Source of the DNA: Sycobia sp. Sy_11
Taxonomy: Eukaryota > Arthropoda > Insecta > Hymenoptera > Epichrysomallidae
Assembly (NCBI GenBank): GCA_018907035.1
Contig: JACCIC010000170.1
Span: 62,001 to 126,000 of the forward strand
Length of the DNA: 64,000 nt
Reading direction: 5' to 3'
Shown: positions 1-10,500 of the stretch, piece by piece
How positions within the stretch are numbered: the stretch's first letter is position 1
Layout: every line of letters starts with the position of its first letter
Made by a program: the position numbers and the translations under genes
The notes under the pieces: generated by a model
Seen by the model: the letters and a program-made list of their open reading frames with translations, nothing else
What the model was told of the DNA's origin: nothing
Databases searched by the model: none

Positions 1-600
1 TTAGGGAAGGAAGATGTGATCGCAAACGAAAGGCGCGCGCGGTTCCGACGCTTACGTCTCGGAGACGAGAATAGCGCTCACTGCGACGTCGCCCGGGTGA
101 CGAATCTAGGCAGCTGCTTTCGCCAACACGTCAGAGGGACGTTCGTCCTCTACTAACGGATCTCATTTCCGATCGCTAGCCCTTTCTTCGTAGGCTGCGC
201 CGGTCGAAGATGAGAATTATCGAACTTCACACGCGAGCAAAATAATTCACTAACTGAAAGTAAGGCACGAGACCGAAACAACCGAGCGAAGTGGTGAATT
301 TAGCAAGACTGACTCGACAGTAAAAGTTTGGCAGGGAAACGTGGAAAAATTCGTAGCGCCCCCCCCCCTTCTCCCTACGGGACCGAGTGTCCGGCTGCCT
401 GGATAGATGGCGATGCTGCCCGACTCGCGCCGGAGCGGCTATCTGCGCCTAATGTGGGCACATTTGATGATTTCCCGTTCGTGGGGAAGGGCGATCAAGT
501 GCGAAGAACTGACGGGCATAATTATTATAACAGAGAGACTGTTAAGTTTTCTGATTCATAAAAATTTTCGATGCATATATCCTGGATAATTAGGAGTGTA
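1..600. other. CpG-rich block, no gene recognised
   Basis: This stretch is clearly richer in G, C and CpG than the AT-rich sequence that follows, with a ten-base C run near 361. Open frames exist on the plus strand but start at weak positions and overlap each other, as expected by chance in GC-rich DNA. It could be a promoter or 5' UTR of a gene outside the window, or old transposon sequence. No assignment is made. Confidence 0.35.
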
Positions 601-856
601 TTAGTTCGTTGCCGCTACATTAAAAAAATTATTTGTAATGACTATTCAATTGGTAATCGGATATAATCAGTTTTCTAGCTTGAAAACGATACCATTGCTG
701 AATTAGAATTCATAAAGATAATAATTGTTTAAAATTAGGTATATATGTTTTTCTTTTAACTAACAGTTTTATAATTTATTGTGCAATATTTAACAAAATC
801 TTTAAAGATTGTTTAATCGGTTGTCGAACTGAATGACATAAACTAAATTTACTAAA

Positions 857-1141
857 TTACACAGTGTGTAATACCGTTCGCATCAGCAGCCAGAATAATG
901 CGTATGCCAATAACCCAGATCTTGTAGTCAAAACCCAGATAGCTGAAATCGTCAAAATTATTTTGCATGTGAAACCAAGAATATGGAAAGTCTTATGAAA
1001 TTGCATTGTTTTAAAAATTTTCCGCGATCTCAACCAGTTTACAAAAATGCCAGAAATTATTACAAATATAATATTATCATTACAACGTATTGCAACACAG
1101 CAAATATATCGGCAGGGCCCATATATAAGGAAGATGGGCAC
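857..1141 (-). pseudogene. Relic exon of an SLC17-type MFS transporter
   Basis: Read on the minus strand, this open frame matches exon 5 of the intact transporter at 7.5-16.5 kb. The shared core is ISGIFVNWLRSRKI here against MSGILADWLRSQKI there, followed by similar spacing to a second membrane segment (ISAIWVLTT against CASWVVTT). A sequence resembling the same splice donor follows it at the low-coordinate end (GTAAAT here, GTAAGT in the intact gene). Upstream of the core the best match continues in another frame (FAVLQYVVMII), which suggests a frameshift. None of the other six exons was found nearby, so this is probably a leftover of a duplicated paralogue; an exon of a gene outside the window is less likely. 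Confidence 0.6.
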
Positions 1142-1583
1142 CCATGTACCGCAAACGGTACAACTAACGTCGTAAGCAGTCGGCTACAGCAATAAACACA
1201 GGTCTTCCGAAGAGTGAAGGATTTACCTTATTTGGAACACCTGGTTCTCGTACCTTTTCACACTATATAACATTTTCCATTCCCATACCTTATATTACGT
1301 TACCTGGTTGTCGATATGTAAATTAAAATAATAAAGAAAATCAATGGAGACAAACAAACAAAAAGTAAAGACGTATAAATTGACGTATTTTCTTTACCTA
1401 TTTCACTGAAACCTATCATTCTGCTTATATATATATATATTATATTTTTTGTCATAAAGTCGCACGCTACATGGATCATACGATCACTAAGAACTGAGTG
1501 TTCACTTTCTAAAAATATAAAAGAAATCTACGGTTCTAGGTGGGACGGAGCGATCGCGGAAGCTCGCTTCTTTTCTTCCTTAC

Positions 1584-2041
1584 GGAGGGGAGGGTTGTAA
1601 CATTGCGTACGACGTATATTACAAAGACGTCAGCGGTGTGATCAAAATATGCAGGCTGGGCTCTATCAAAAACATTTATTTATATTACAGCATATTAAAT
1701 ACATATTCTCGGATTCGCGAAACTCACGTGAAAGCAAACGGCTAGGAATCGCGGCTTCAAATATACACAGAGTTGACCGCGTACGTGAAAACGTAAACAA
1801 ACAGGCTCGGGGACTTTGCGGTTGTAAATAAAGTCCGCGCTGGCGACTTTGGTATCGGAATAGAGGTCGATCAACTGCCTGATCAACACTCGATCGACAC
1901 GTACTTGCGGCCGTGTACATCCAATTAGGATCGCGAAAACGGGCTCGCAGGGCGAGGTTTGGAGCCACCGAAAAACTTATGTGCTCGCGAAGGCGCGAGC
2001 GATCTCTGTCTTCGATATGGGACGCCGCTGCAACTACAACA
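1584..2041 (+). mobile_element. Probable 3' LTR with polypurine tract
   Basis: An eleven-base purine tract (GGAGGGGAGGG, 1584-1594) is followed by sequence starting TGTAACA (1596) and ending ACTACAACA (2041), giving the TGT...ACA ends of an LTR of about 446 bp. An AATAAA lies inside at 1827-1832. The composition is GC-richer than the surroundings. A polypurine tract on the left is expected for a 3' LTR on the plus strand, but no coding part of the element is visible upstream and no target duplication is clear. A chance match of the termini cannot be excluded. Confidence 0.4.
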
Positions 2042-2870
2042 CTGAATATTCACCACCCAATTTAAGGAAGCAACAGCTTGGGATAGAGAAGAAACGGGGT
2101 GAGTAAGGCACTGCCTTTTACATAATACGGCCTGGAGTGTGCAAAGTGCGGATGTCGCAATCACGGCGCAATCGCGTCTAGGAATAGAAGGAGCCCGTTG
2201 GTTTTGCGCGCGTGGGTGAACGTCGCGAGCCGGTGGAGTAGGGAGCACGGGGGGGGGGGACATTCGCGTGCTCGGTTGGTTGAGGATGGATGTTTGACTC
2301 GTACGCGTGCCTGATTATCTATCGTGGCTGTCTGTCACGTATGCGTATCGGGTCGTTAATTTCGGGTGTTGACTACGTGCACGTGGGTGAGCCTCTCCCG
2401 GGTGTTAGGCAGCGCCGTAAGGCAGAGACGTGCGTCGGCTGACGACGACGGCGTGTGCGTGGGATCGGTCAGGCTGACGGGAATTGGAGCAAGGTATACA
2501 GGACTAGCGAGAATTTAGCTGTTAAGTAAGATTATCAGGTTCCGTCTAAAGGTGGGAATTAGGCGGGGCCTCGCGCGCGTGTCGGGGTAGCTAGACGGGG
2601 TCTGAAGTGCTGCCTGGACGGCTTTTCTGCAGGGGGGCTTGGGGGATCCGGTCGGTCGGTGGGGTTGGACGCATCCCCCCGATCGTTAGCGGATGTCTCA
2701 GGCGCACTGACTGCTCCTGACACTATTTAGTGTTAAGTGTTAGAGTAGGTTAGGCTTATTTTATAGCATTGCAATTAAGATTACAGTGAGAGACAGAGCC
2801 CAGGCTTCGTCAAAGAGCCTCTGGACCTTGTAGCATAAGGTCTAGATAGTAGACACCGGGGTATCGAAAA
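2042..2870. other. GC-rich region without recognised gene
   Basis: CpG-rich sequence with a run of ten G near 2250. No open frame resembles a known protein. Together with the GATA-type sites that follow, it could be a promoter or enhancer region, but no transcript can be assigned from the sequence. Confidence 0.3.
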
Positions 2871-2877
2871 AAGGTAG

Positions 2878-3039
2878 TTATCTTTCGGTTATTTTGTGCT
2901 TATCTTTTGATTATCTCAGAAGGGAATCTACTGGTTGTCTGAAAATTATTTCCGCGAGGAAATCTAGAGAATCAACGGCGATTATCTTTCGTTATCTTTG
3001 ATTATCTTAGAGTTGTCTATGGCTGTCTTTTGGTTATCT
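2878..3039. promoter_or_regulatory. Cluster of seven TTATCT (GATA-type) sites
   Basis: TTATCT, the complement of the GATA-factor core AGATAA, occurs at 2878, 2900, 2911, 2982, 2992, 3002 and 3034. Steps are 22, 11, 71, 10, 10 and 32 bases, close to multiples of one DNA turn. Insect GATA factors drive gut and fat-body genes, so a homotypic enhancer is possible. A degenerate minisatellite with a unit of about ten bases would give the same pattern. Confidence 0.4.
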
Positions 3040-3365
3040 GGGTGTATTTAAATAAGTAAATGATATTTTATGGTACTGCGAGACCATACCGGAAAGGGGT
3101 ATAGTTCCCGACGTATAGTGTCTGGTATTTTACATGAGTCTCTTTCGCGGGTGTCCTGGAGCTTTTTAGCGGCGGATTCGCTGGGATTGGCCACTCGGAG
3201 GAAAAACTCGTTACATTATATATTAAAAAAATTTAATACATATGTTATGTTTATGTTCATTTACGTTTCAAGATATCATTTCTGTTCGAGCCATCCGAAC
3301 ATGTGTCGCGCATCTACCATCGAAGCAGAACTGTGATGGCTCAGGCTGGCTAAGTGACGACTATC

Positions 3366-3472
3366 CTCACTCTCTCTCTCTCTCTCTCTCTCTACTGCCT
3401 GCGCACTCTCTGTCTCTCCGTTGCGCTCACTCTAGCCCTCTCTCTCTCTCTCTCCCTCTCTCTCTCTCTCTC
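3366..3472. repeat. (CT)n microsatellites
   Basis: Two CT-rich arrays (about 3366-3393 and 3438-3472) separated by unrelated sequence. On the minus strand these are GAGA tracts, which GAGA-factor-like proteins can bind. Open frames through this area are repeat artefacts. Confidence 0.85.
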
Positions 3473-3887
3473 GCGGCTTCCTCCTCTCAATGAGAAAAGG
3501 TCCCATAATGACTTTACTAGGGCCATTAATGAAACATCCGAATGGGGCCTTTTAAGTAAAGCGTTCTGTGTTCGAATGAGCGCGCCGGTGTTGAACACGT
3601 GCGATGGATGACCATCTCGAGAGACCATAGGGCCATTCTCAAAGGCCTTTATAGTGTGGAGAAGCTTACCTGGTATCGAGCCCCACCTTTAGAAATTATG
3701 GTCTTCTTTTTTGATATCCTCGCTGTGTCGAATCGCTTCCAGGATTTTATGTTCGGCCGTCGTCGCGATTCGTAGCTACCGTACGAGCTCAAGAATTATT
3801 TGTTAGTTGATTCACGCTTTTAGTTTTAATATTAATTTGTAAGTTTATCGGCGTTGTGTGTATGTGTGCGTGTGTGTTTGTGCACAG

Positions 3888-4180
3888 CTAGGCTTTTGAA
3901 GCAAAATTGGCGCATCTGCGGGACAAGGGACCTTGCCCTTGTGAAAATTCCGTTTGATACGGAAATCCGAGAGTGCTCCCGACGGCTTTGTGCCCGTTGG
4001 CTGCCGTTGCGGTTATGAGTAAAACCGTGCCCGAGACGTCGGGGCCGCAACGCAGAGTAGGAGGTATTCGCGGAGCAACTCTTCCCCTAATGGACCTCAC
4101 GAGCTACGCGAGTATCTGGACTCGCTGACGCTCGATTCGCGCGCATCGGAGTACTCCGTGAGTTTATATTAAGTGATTCT
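3888..4180 (+). other. GC-rich stretch, possible orphan exon
   Basis: A CpG-rich stretch in AT-rich surroundings. One plus-strand frame gives a plausible acidic peptide (HELREYLDSLTLDSRASEYS) that ends at a consensus splice donor, GTGAGT, near 4157. No start or matching acceptor is certain and the protein is not recognised. It could equally be transposon debris. Confidence 0.2.
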
Positions 4181-4363
4181 TAGCGGCTCTATTTTATAAC
4201 GTAAAATTGTGTTAATATATTTATTCTTTTGTAAGCGTTAGCTATTACTTATTTATCTATTATTACTTGCGTTTATAGATATATAGCGATCAGCTGATCT
4301 CGTAATCAAACCTTATTATCTCAAAAAATAGTACTGTTTTCTTAACATTAATTTCGGCTTTTT

Positions 4364-4390
4364 CCTCCACTCACTGAGTGGAGGTTTTTT
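4364..4390. repeat. Perfect 10-bp palindrome followed by T run
   Basis: The arms CCTCCACTCA (4364-4373) and TGAGTGGAGG (4375-4384) pair perfectly around one base, and six T follow. It resembles a Pol III or bacterial-type terminator hairpin, but no short RNA gene is recognisable upstream. Confidence 0.5.
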
Positions 4391-4529
4391 ATGCCATTAT
4401 TTTTCTTTTAATAAATTCATGTTAACATATAGACTTCATCTTGCGATTTTTATTTACCGCCGAACATACATTCCTTGCACATAAGTACGAACTCTTAAAT
4501 ACAATTTCTTTTGGAAAAAATAAAATAGA

Positions 4530-4748
4530 GGCCTACGATGGCTCGATCGCTAGAGTGAAGGACTAGTAACTTGGTGATCCGAGTTCAAATCCCGGTCTCG
4601 GCCGATTGACGCAAGCACCGCTGTAATAATTTACATGTGCTTTGTTTACAAACACATCGTAGACCTCCGTCGCTGATTAGCACCAATATTTGGAAGCATA
4701 AATAGAGCGACGTTAAATAACATAAAAAAAAAAAATAAAATAAAATAA
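4530..4748 (+). mobile_element. tRNA-derived SINE, full-length copy
   Basis: The head is tRNA-like: an A-box-like TGGCTCGATCGCTAGAG and a B-box-like GAGTTCAAATCCCG. A family-specific body follows (CCGTCGCTGATTAGCACC), then an A-rich tail. At least five other copies lie in this window. The head is too diverged and lacks a proper acceptor stem, so it is not a functional tRNA gene. Confidence 0.85.
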
Positions 4749-7500
4749 GGAATAAGGAAATCGTAATAATTATGAAGTACACAGAGGTTAGAAAGCTTAC
4801 GCGTGCCAGTCCTGCTTATTATCGCAGTAAGTGACGGATCAATTTTAGTACAAATTCAAAAAGATCTATTATTTTCTATTGTAGCGAATCATAGCAAAAT
4901 GGTTGATAATTCTAGAGTCAAATAAACTTGTAATGTTGAAAATCAATGTAATAAAAGTCTAACAATATTTTCAATAGATAATGTATATCTATGCGTTTCA
5001 ATGTTGACAAAATTTTCAATAATTGATTAAAACTGAAAATTGCTTAATTAGGTATAAATTATTAATATTTTCTAAGGGTAATGGATACAATTATATAAGA
5101 AATAACTATAATACTGAAGTTTACATTGAAATAACCGAAAATTCAATCCTTAAAACATATGATTGAAATTTAACTATTTCAATAGAATTGTATCTATTTA
5201 TCCATTATTTTTTATAGGTGACTGCTTGATGGATAGAACATGTTTTGTTACACCTTCTAATGTGGAGGTTTCAAAGGTTGTTGTAAGAAAAATAAAATTA
5301 TTACGTTAATTTGCAAAATATGCATTAGACGTTCGACTAAATATAACTTTGCTTTCTTGCAAGGACGACCATTCAGAAACTTACCTATAATCACTTGCTG
5401 GAGTATCGATAAAGTTGAAAACAGTTTCCAGAAATCTTCATGCAACGAAGCCCACCTCCGTGAAACTTAATAATTTTATTATAACGTGATTAGAAAGAGA
5501 CTTCCTACTGGAACTTCTTCAGGAGCAAGTAAACTGTCATTTCTTTACACTTAATTTTGATGTGCCAAAGAAAGCTATATAGGATTTACTTTTCTTTTTT
5601 ATTTAAATAAATAATTTTCCTATCTTAGTGGATGACTTGAAGCATTCAAATATATATACAGGCACTCTGTATACATGTTTGCAGAAAAGAATCGTGGTAT
5701 TTATTGTACGAAAACATATCATACGCGAAAACGTCCTGTGGAGGTACATTGTAGGCTACTCTCTTTGACAACTATATAGCTTTAGCATTGAATTATTTAT
5801 TGAAATTAGAAGAATACATTATAAAAATCTTATATTTGTTATAGAAAGTATTTTAGGTAGACTGATTATGTTTCGCTCTCCAGATAGTTTTTGAATTGGT
5901 TGCACACATATTGAGAAAATCTTACAGGTCTACTAATGTTCGAATTATTTCAAATACGACTAGTATTTGAAAGTTTCTTTCAAAAATATCCCCCCCCCCC
6001 CTAGACTCGAAGACTCGCCGAAGAGTAAGATAAAAAACATTCCTACGGGTATGAACACAATCCTATTTTGTAAGATAAAGCCCCTCCATGCCTTATTACT
6101 TACACAATTAGCCATTTTCTTCCTTTAATAAAATTAGACATTTATGCTACTTATACCTAACAAAGGTTAGAGTAGAGCAGTAATCTGAGTCAAAAACCGC
6201 CTGCTGCCAACCTTCTGTTTTTGAAAATAAAATCTTATTGCAACCTTCCGAATCTGATAGACACCAAAATTTTGAAAATCATATTAATCTTTAATAAAAA
6301 AAAACTATAATTTTGAATATTTTTGTTGAGATTCTAAGGGGTTGATGATAAATGAAAACAGTCTGGCGGTGATTATAATTATTTTAGCTTCTTAAAAAAA
6401 TCGTAAGTCTGATAAAAAGTATTTATTAATGAATACATTTAGAATTAAAAACATAATATACTTTAAAAACATTTTGCATTAACAAATTTTAAATTCTATT
6501 ACTTACTTGATGTAACTAAATTTATAAAAATAGTGTTCTAAAAGCTTAAATCGCTATATTATCTGAAAGTTGCGTGTAATAAAGGATTTTTCAACAATTC
6601 ATTCCATAGAAATACTCACCTCCCGCTATCAGTTTAAATACTTTAATTTCTCTTCACGTCAGCGTGGAGCGATGTTACACGACCTATCTTGATACTAACG
6701 AGCAGGTGATCTAGGACGATGCGTATATAATAGTTATTTCTCAATAATAATCAAATTTACCAATTATGCTTGAAATTTATCAAGTTTTGGAATTGATATT
6801 TTTCTTAATTTAAGATTTTTTTATGTTACAAAGAAAATTAAAATAAATTTAGCATTATCAACATAAAATACTATTTTCATGCAAATAGCATAAACAAAAC
6901 ATCTACACATAATAATAAACGTTTTTATGTACTCTAAGATGTATAATAAAAATTTGATGTGTAAGGAGGCGAGGAATAATCATTTTATACCTACTGAATA
7001 AAAAAGTGACTTTAGTTATTTTCAATTGTACCGGCTAAAATAATACAATATATATTTCTTATTTATGTCAATTTATGTCACTGGCAAATGTACAAATATA
7101 AAATAATTCAATGGAAAGTATGTGTTATATAAATCAATATTATAGTATAATTTATTAAATGTTAAAAAATCAGTACACATCAAATGATAATTAAATATTG
7201 ATAACAAATATTGACAGTATTACAGCATTGTAGAACTATCTATCCATGTCTTATCCATGCTTCATCCAGGCATCCAAGATACATACGAGTATGAGAATCC
7301 ATAATATGAAATAAAAATTTATATAAAAATCTATTTGAAGTGTTATTGGTTTTACTATATTAAATATAAATAGAAGTTCAAATAAATAATATACATACTG
7401 TTATATAAATAGCTTGAATAAATGATGGGTTCATTTATCTCTATGTACTTTTGTAAGTTTAAAAATGCATTTTGATTTGACAAACTCCATATGTATAATT
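4749..7500. other. AT-rich intergenic sequence
   Basis: No convincing coding sequence. A run of about fourteen C lies near 5988-6001. Short open frames here are AT-rich and unlike proteins. Confidence 0.4.
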
Positions 7501-10500
7501 TCATTGTGAACGATTAGACTCTGTTTCGGATTTATTTGCCCAAGACTGTATATCTCCTGAACCATAGAATGCATATATCACAGCACCAAATGCATTAATA
7601 ATGCAAGATAGAAAAAATATTTTTTGCCACTCCTCGAAAGTCTGAAGACGGGAATGTCACCGTTAAATTTAGTTAATCCAAATTATAAGATAATCGCAGA
7701 TACCTGATTTTGAATAATGTTGCTGGCAATTAAAATACTAGACAAACATACTATGTTCGAAATAGTACTACTAAATCCCGATAACACACTTGACTGTTTA
7801 GGGGCAATATCTAAATAATTTACACTGAAAAATTAAAATCGTATTATTAATTGCGTTATTAAAGTCTGTCTTTTTAATATATTAGTAAAATAGTAAATAA
7901 AATAATTTCTATAAGAATATCGATGTTATATCTAATTCAATCAGTTTTCATTTTAATATAATTATAATGAGTTTATACAGCATTTTTAAGTATTTATAAA
8001 ACTTCAATAATTTAAAAATAACTTACTAAATTACACTGAATGCAATACCGGTTAATCCAACAGTTAATATAATGCAGGCGACTATTGCAACTTTTGTTGT
8101 TACAACCCAAGAAGCACAAGCAGTGAAGATAATTTGGCTGACCAAGCTAAAGGTATTGAAGCTCTTGCGAACCTGAGTCGTCGTTAAGATCTTTTGAGAT
8201 CGCAGCCAATCCGCCAAAATTCCAGACATTATCAGTACTACTAGTAGCACTGCATACGATAATGCAGAAATAAGTGTAGAAGTTGCAAGATCAAATCTCA
8301 GTACATCTGAATAGATATGCGATTAAGTATTTCATAAAACAATTGCAGATTTTGCGATTAAGTATTTCATAAAACAATTGCAGACGAAAAAAAGGATTAT
8401 ATTTTTATTCTCTCTTTCATAGAACTAGATTATATTCAATAATAACACCATGAAACTGAACTTAATAGATTAAATTGTGTCCACAGTGTGTCCCAAAAGT
8501 TTTCTGACTGGTTGTACAAATGACGTAATAAATTTATAAAATTTTTTCAACAAATTTTTTATTCAAAATAAGCTCCATTAGAAGTAATACACAAGTTGGC
8601 ATGATCTCTAGTCTCTTCGTGCCTTTTAAAAACTCTTCTTTTGGAATATTTTTTAATTTAGTTGTCATAATCTTTTGTATCTCGTCTATCAATGCAAAAC
8701 GATTCCCTTTCAAGTCCATTTTTAATTTTGGAAACAAGAAGTCATCAGGGGAACTCAAATTAGGCGATCATAGTGATCAGCTTTGTACAGGAACCATTTT
8801 TTTGGCCAAAAATTGAGTGTTAGTTACCGCGATATGTGCATGTGCATTATCCTGCAAGAGGAAAAAGGGGCGATCTTTCCACAACTTGAATCTAACATGC
8901 GCAATTCTTTTACGTAAGTGATCAAACACTTGTTGGTAGAATGCAGAATTCACATCCTTGAGGAACAAATTTTTTGTGGATGATACTTTTAGAATAATTA
9001 AAAAGATTAACCTTGTCTTAAATTTTGATTTTTGGTCTGGGCGAGTGTTCTCCAACCTACTCAGCACTTTGGCGTTTCCTTGCAGGGTCGTATGCAAAAC
9101 ACCAACTTTCATCATTCGTAATAATAGTTTCAAGAAAATTTAGCTGCGTTTCAATCATTTCCAGAAAGTCATATGCATGATAAATTCGTTATTTTCACTG
9201 TTCGGCAGTTAGCCTTGGCGAACGCATTAGCGTGTGGAACGAAACGCGTTTACTTATTTTTTTTTTTTTTCAAGTCGTTCGTTGTAATACGTCGAACGGT
9301 GGATTTTGGTATTCCAATAAGTTTTTCAATCAATCTGCAACTACAGTTACGGTTATCTTTTAATGCAGCTGCGCCTTGATTGATGTTATTGGCATTCTTC
9401 GTGGTGCATGGCTTCCCGGTCATTGCGTTATCTTCCACTGAGTCTCTACTTGTCGCAAAGAGGTTACTTCATCGAAAAATAGTAGACTATAAGCCACTAT
9501 CAATATTTCCTTCGTTTCAGTTGCACTTTTAGCAACCTTAAAGCAAAATTTCATTGCAACACGTTGTTAGATATTTTCATTCATCTTAAACAATGACAGC
9601 GACCACTTTGATACTCCCACGAAGTTTCATGAAGATGGTTCAAGTAATATCGATTTTATAACCATAATCTTACAACTTTTGAGACACACTGTCTACATAT
9701 AGAGACCACCACTTTTTTCTTAACAATAAAGTTTCAGAAAATTCATAAGAAAATGCGAAATAATTTCAAAATAGGGAATATTTTGACATATTGACCACCT
9801 ATACTATATACCATATTAATACTAATTGCAAGTAAGAATGTACTACTTTTTAACATATATCTTGGAAGCCCGTTTACACCTAAAAATGTACAGACTTCAT
9901 TTTGGAGTTTATCGAAGTTATCTCACTCCATTTGGACCTAATAACGTTTAGTAAATATAGATGATTTATTGTTTCTTATATTAGTCCCATATTCTTTCAT
10001 ATGAATTTGTTTGTAAATGAAAGCATATGAATATTTAATTTTTTCTATTTTGTAATAATCCGTTTGTTCTTCATGTAATGGGTTTAACGAAGCCATGGAT
10101 ATTTCAATATATGACATTCTATCTTCAATAGTTTTATTAGTGATCAGAATGATTCATGTAGGTCAAAAACTTTGATGAGAATGTTAAAGTTTTGAGGAGA
10201 TCCTCTACTCAGCTGAATTTTAATTGATTCTTAGAAAAATATTCGGAACTTCTTTTAGAAGGTTAACATTTGTGTAACTTAACAAGTTCTTCTAAGGACT
10301 TCTAAATTTGTTATGGATTTACATCATTCTAAATTATTGTTTTGATTAATGTACTAATTTGAATAGAAATATTTCCAAAAAGAAGATGTTCTTAGATCTG
10401 GTCATAATTATGAATTTTTAATAAATTAGACAATCTGTTGGTAAATCATGCATAATATTTGACATGTATAATAAACGAACGATGTCAAACGAAAATATTT

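Noticed and set aside
3242..3628. Four overlapping open frames rich in Ser-Leu or Arg-Glu
   Set aside because: They are translations of the CT/GA microsatellites.
4530..4605. tRNA gene suggested by A- and B-box-like words
   Set aside because: No complete cloverleaf or acceptor stem, and the same head occurs in dispersed copies with a common body and A-rich tail; it is a SINE.
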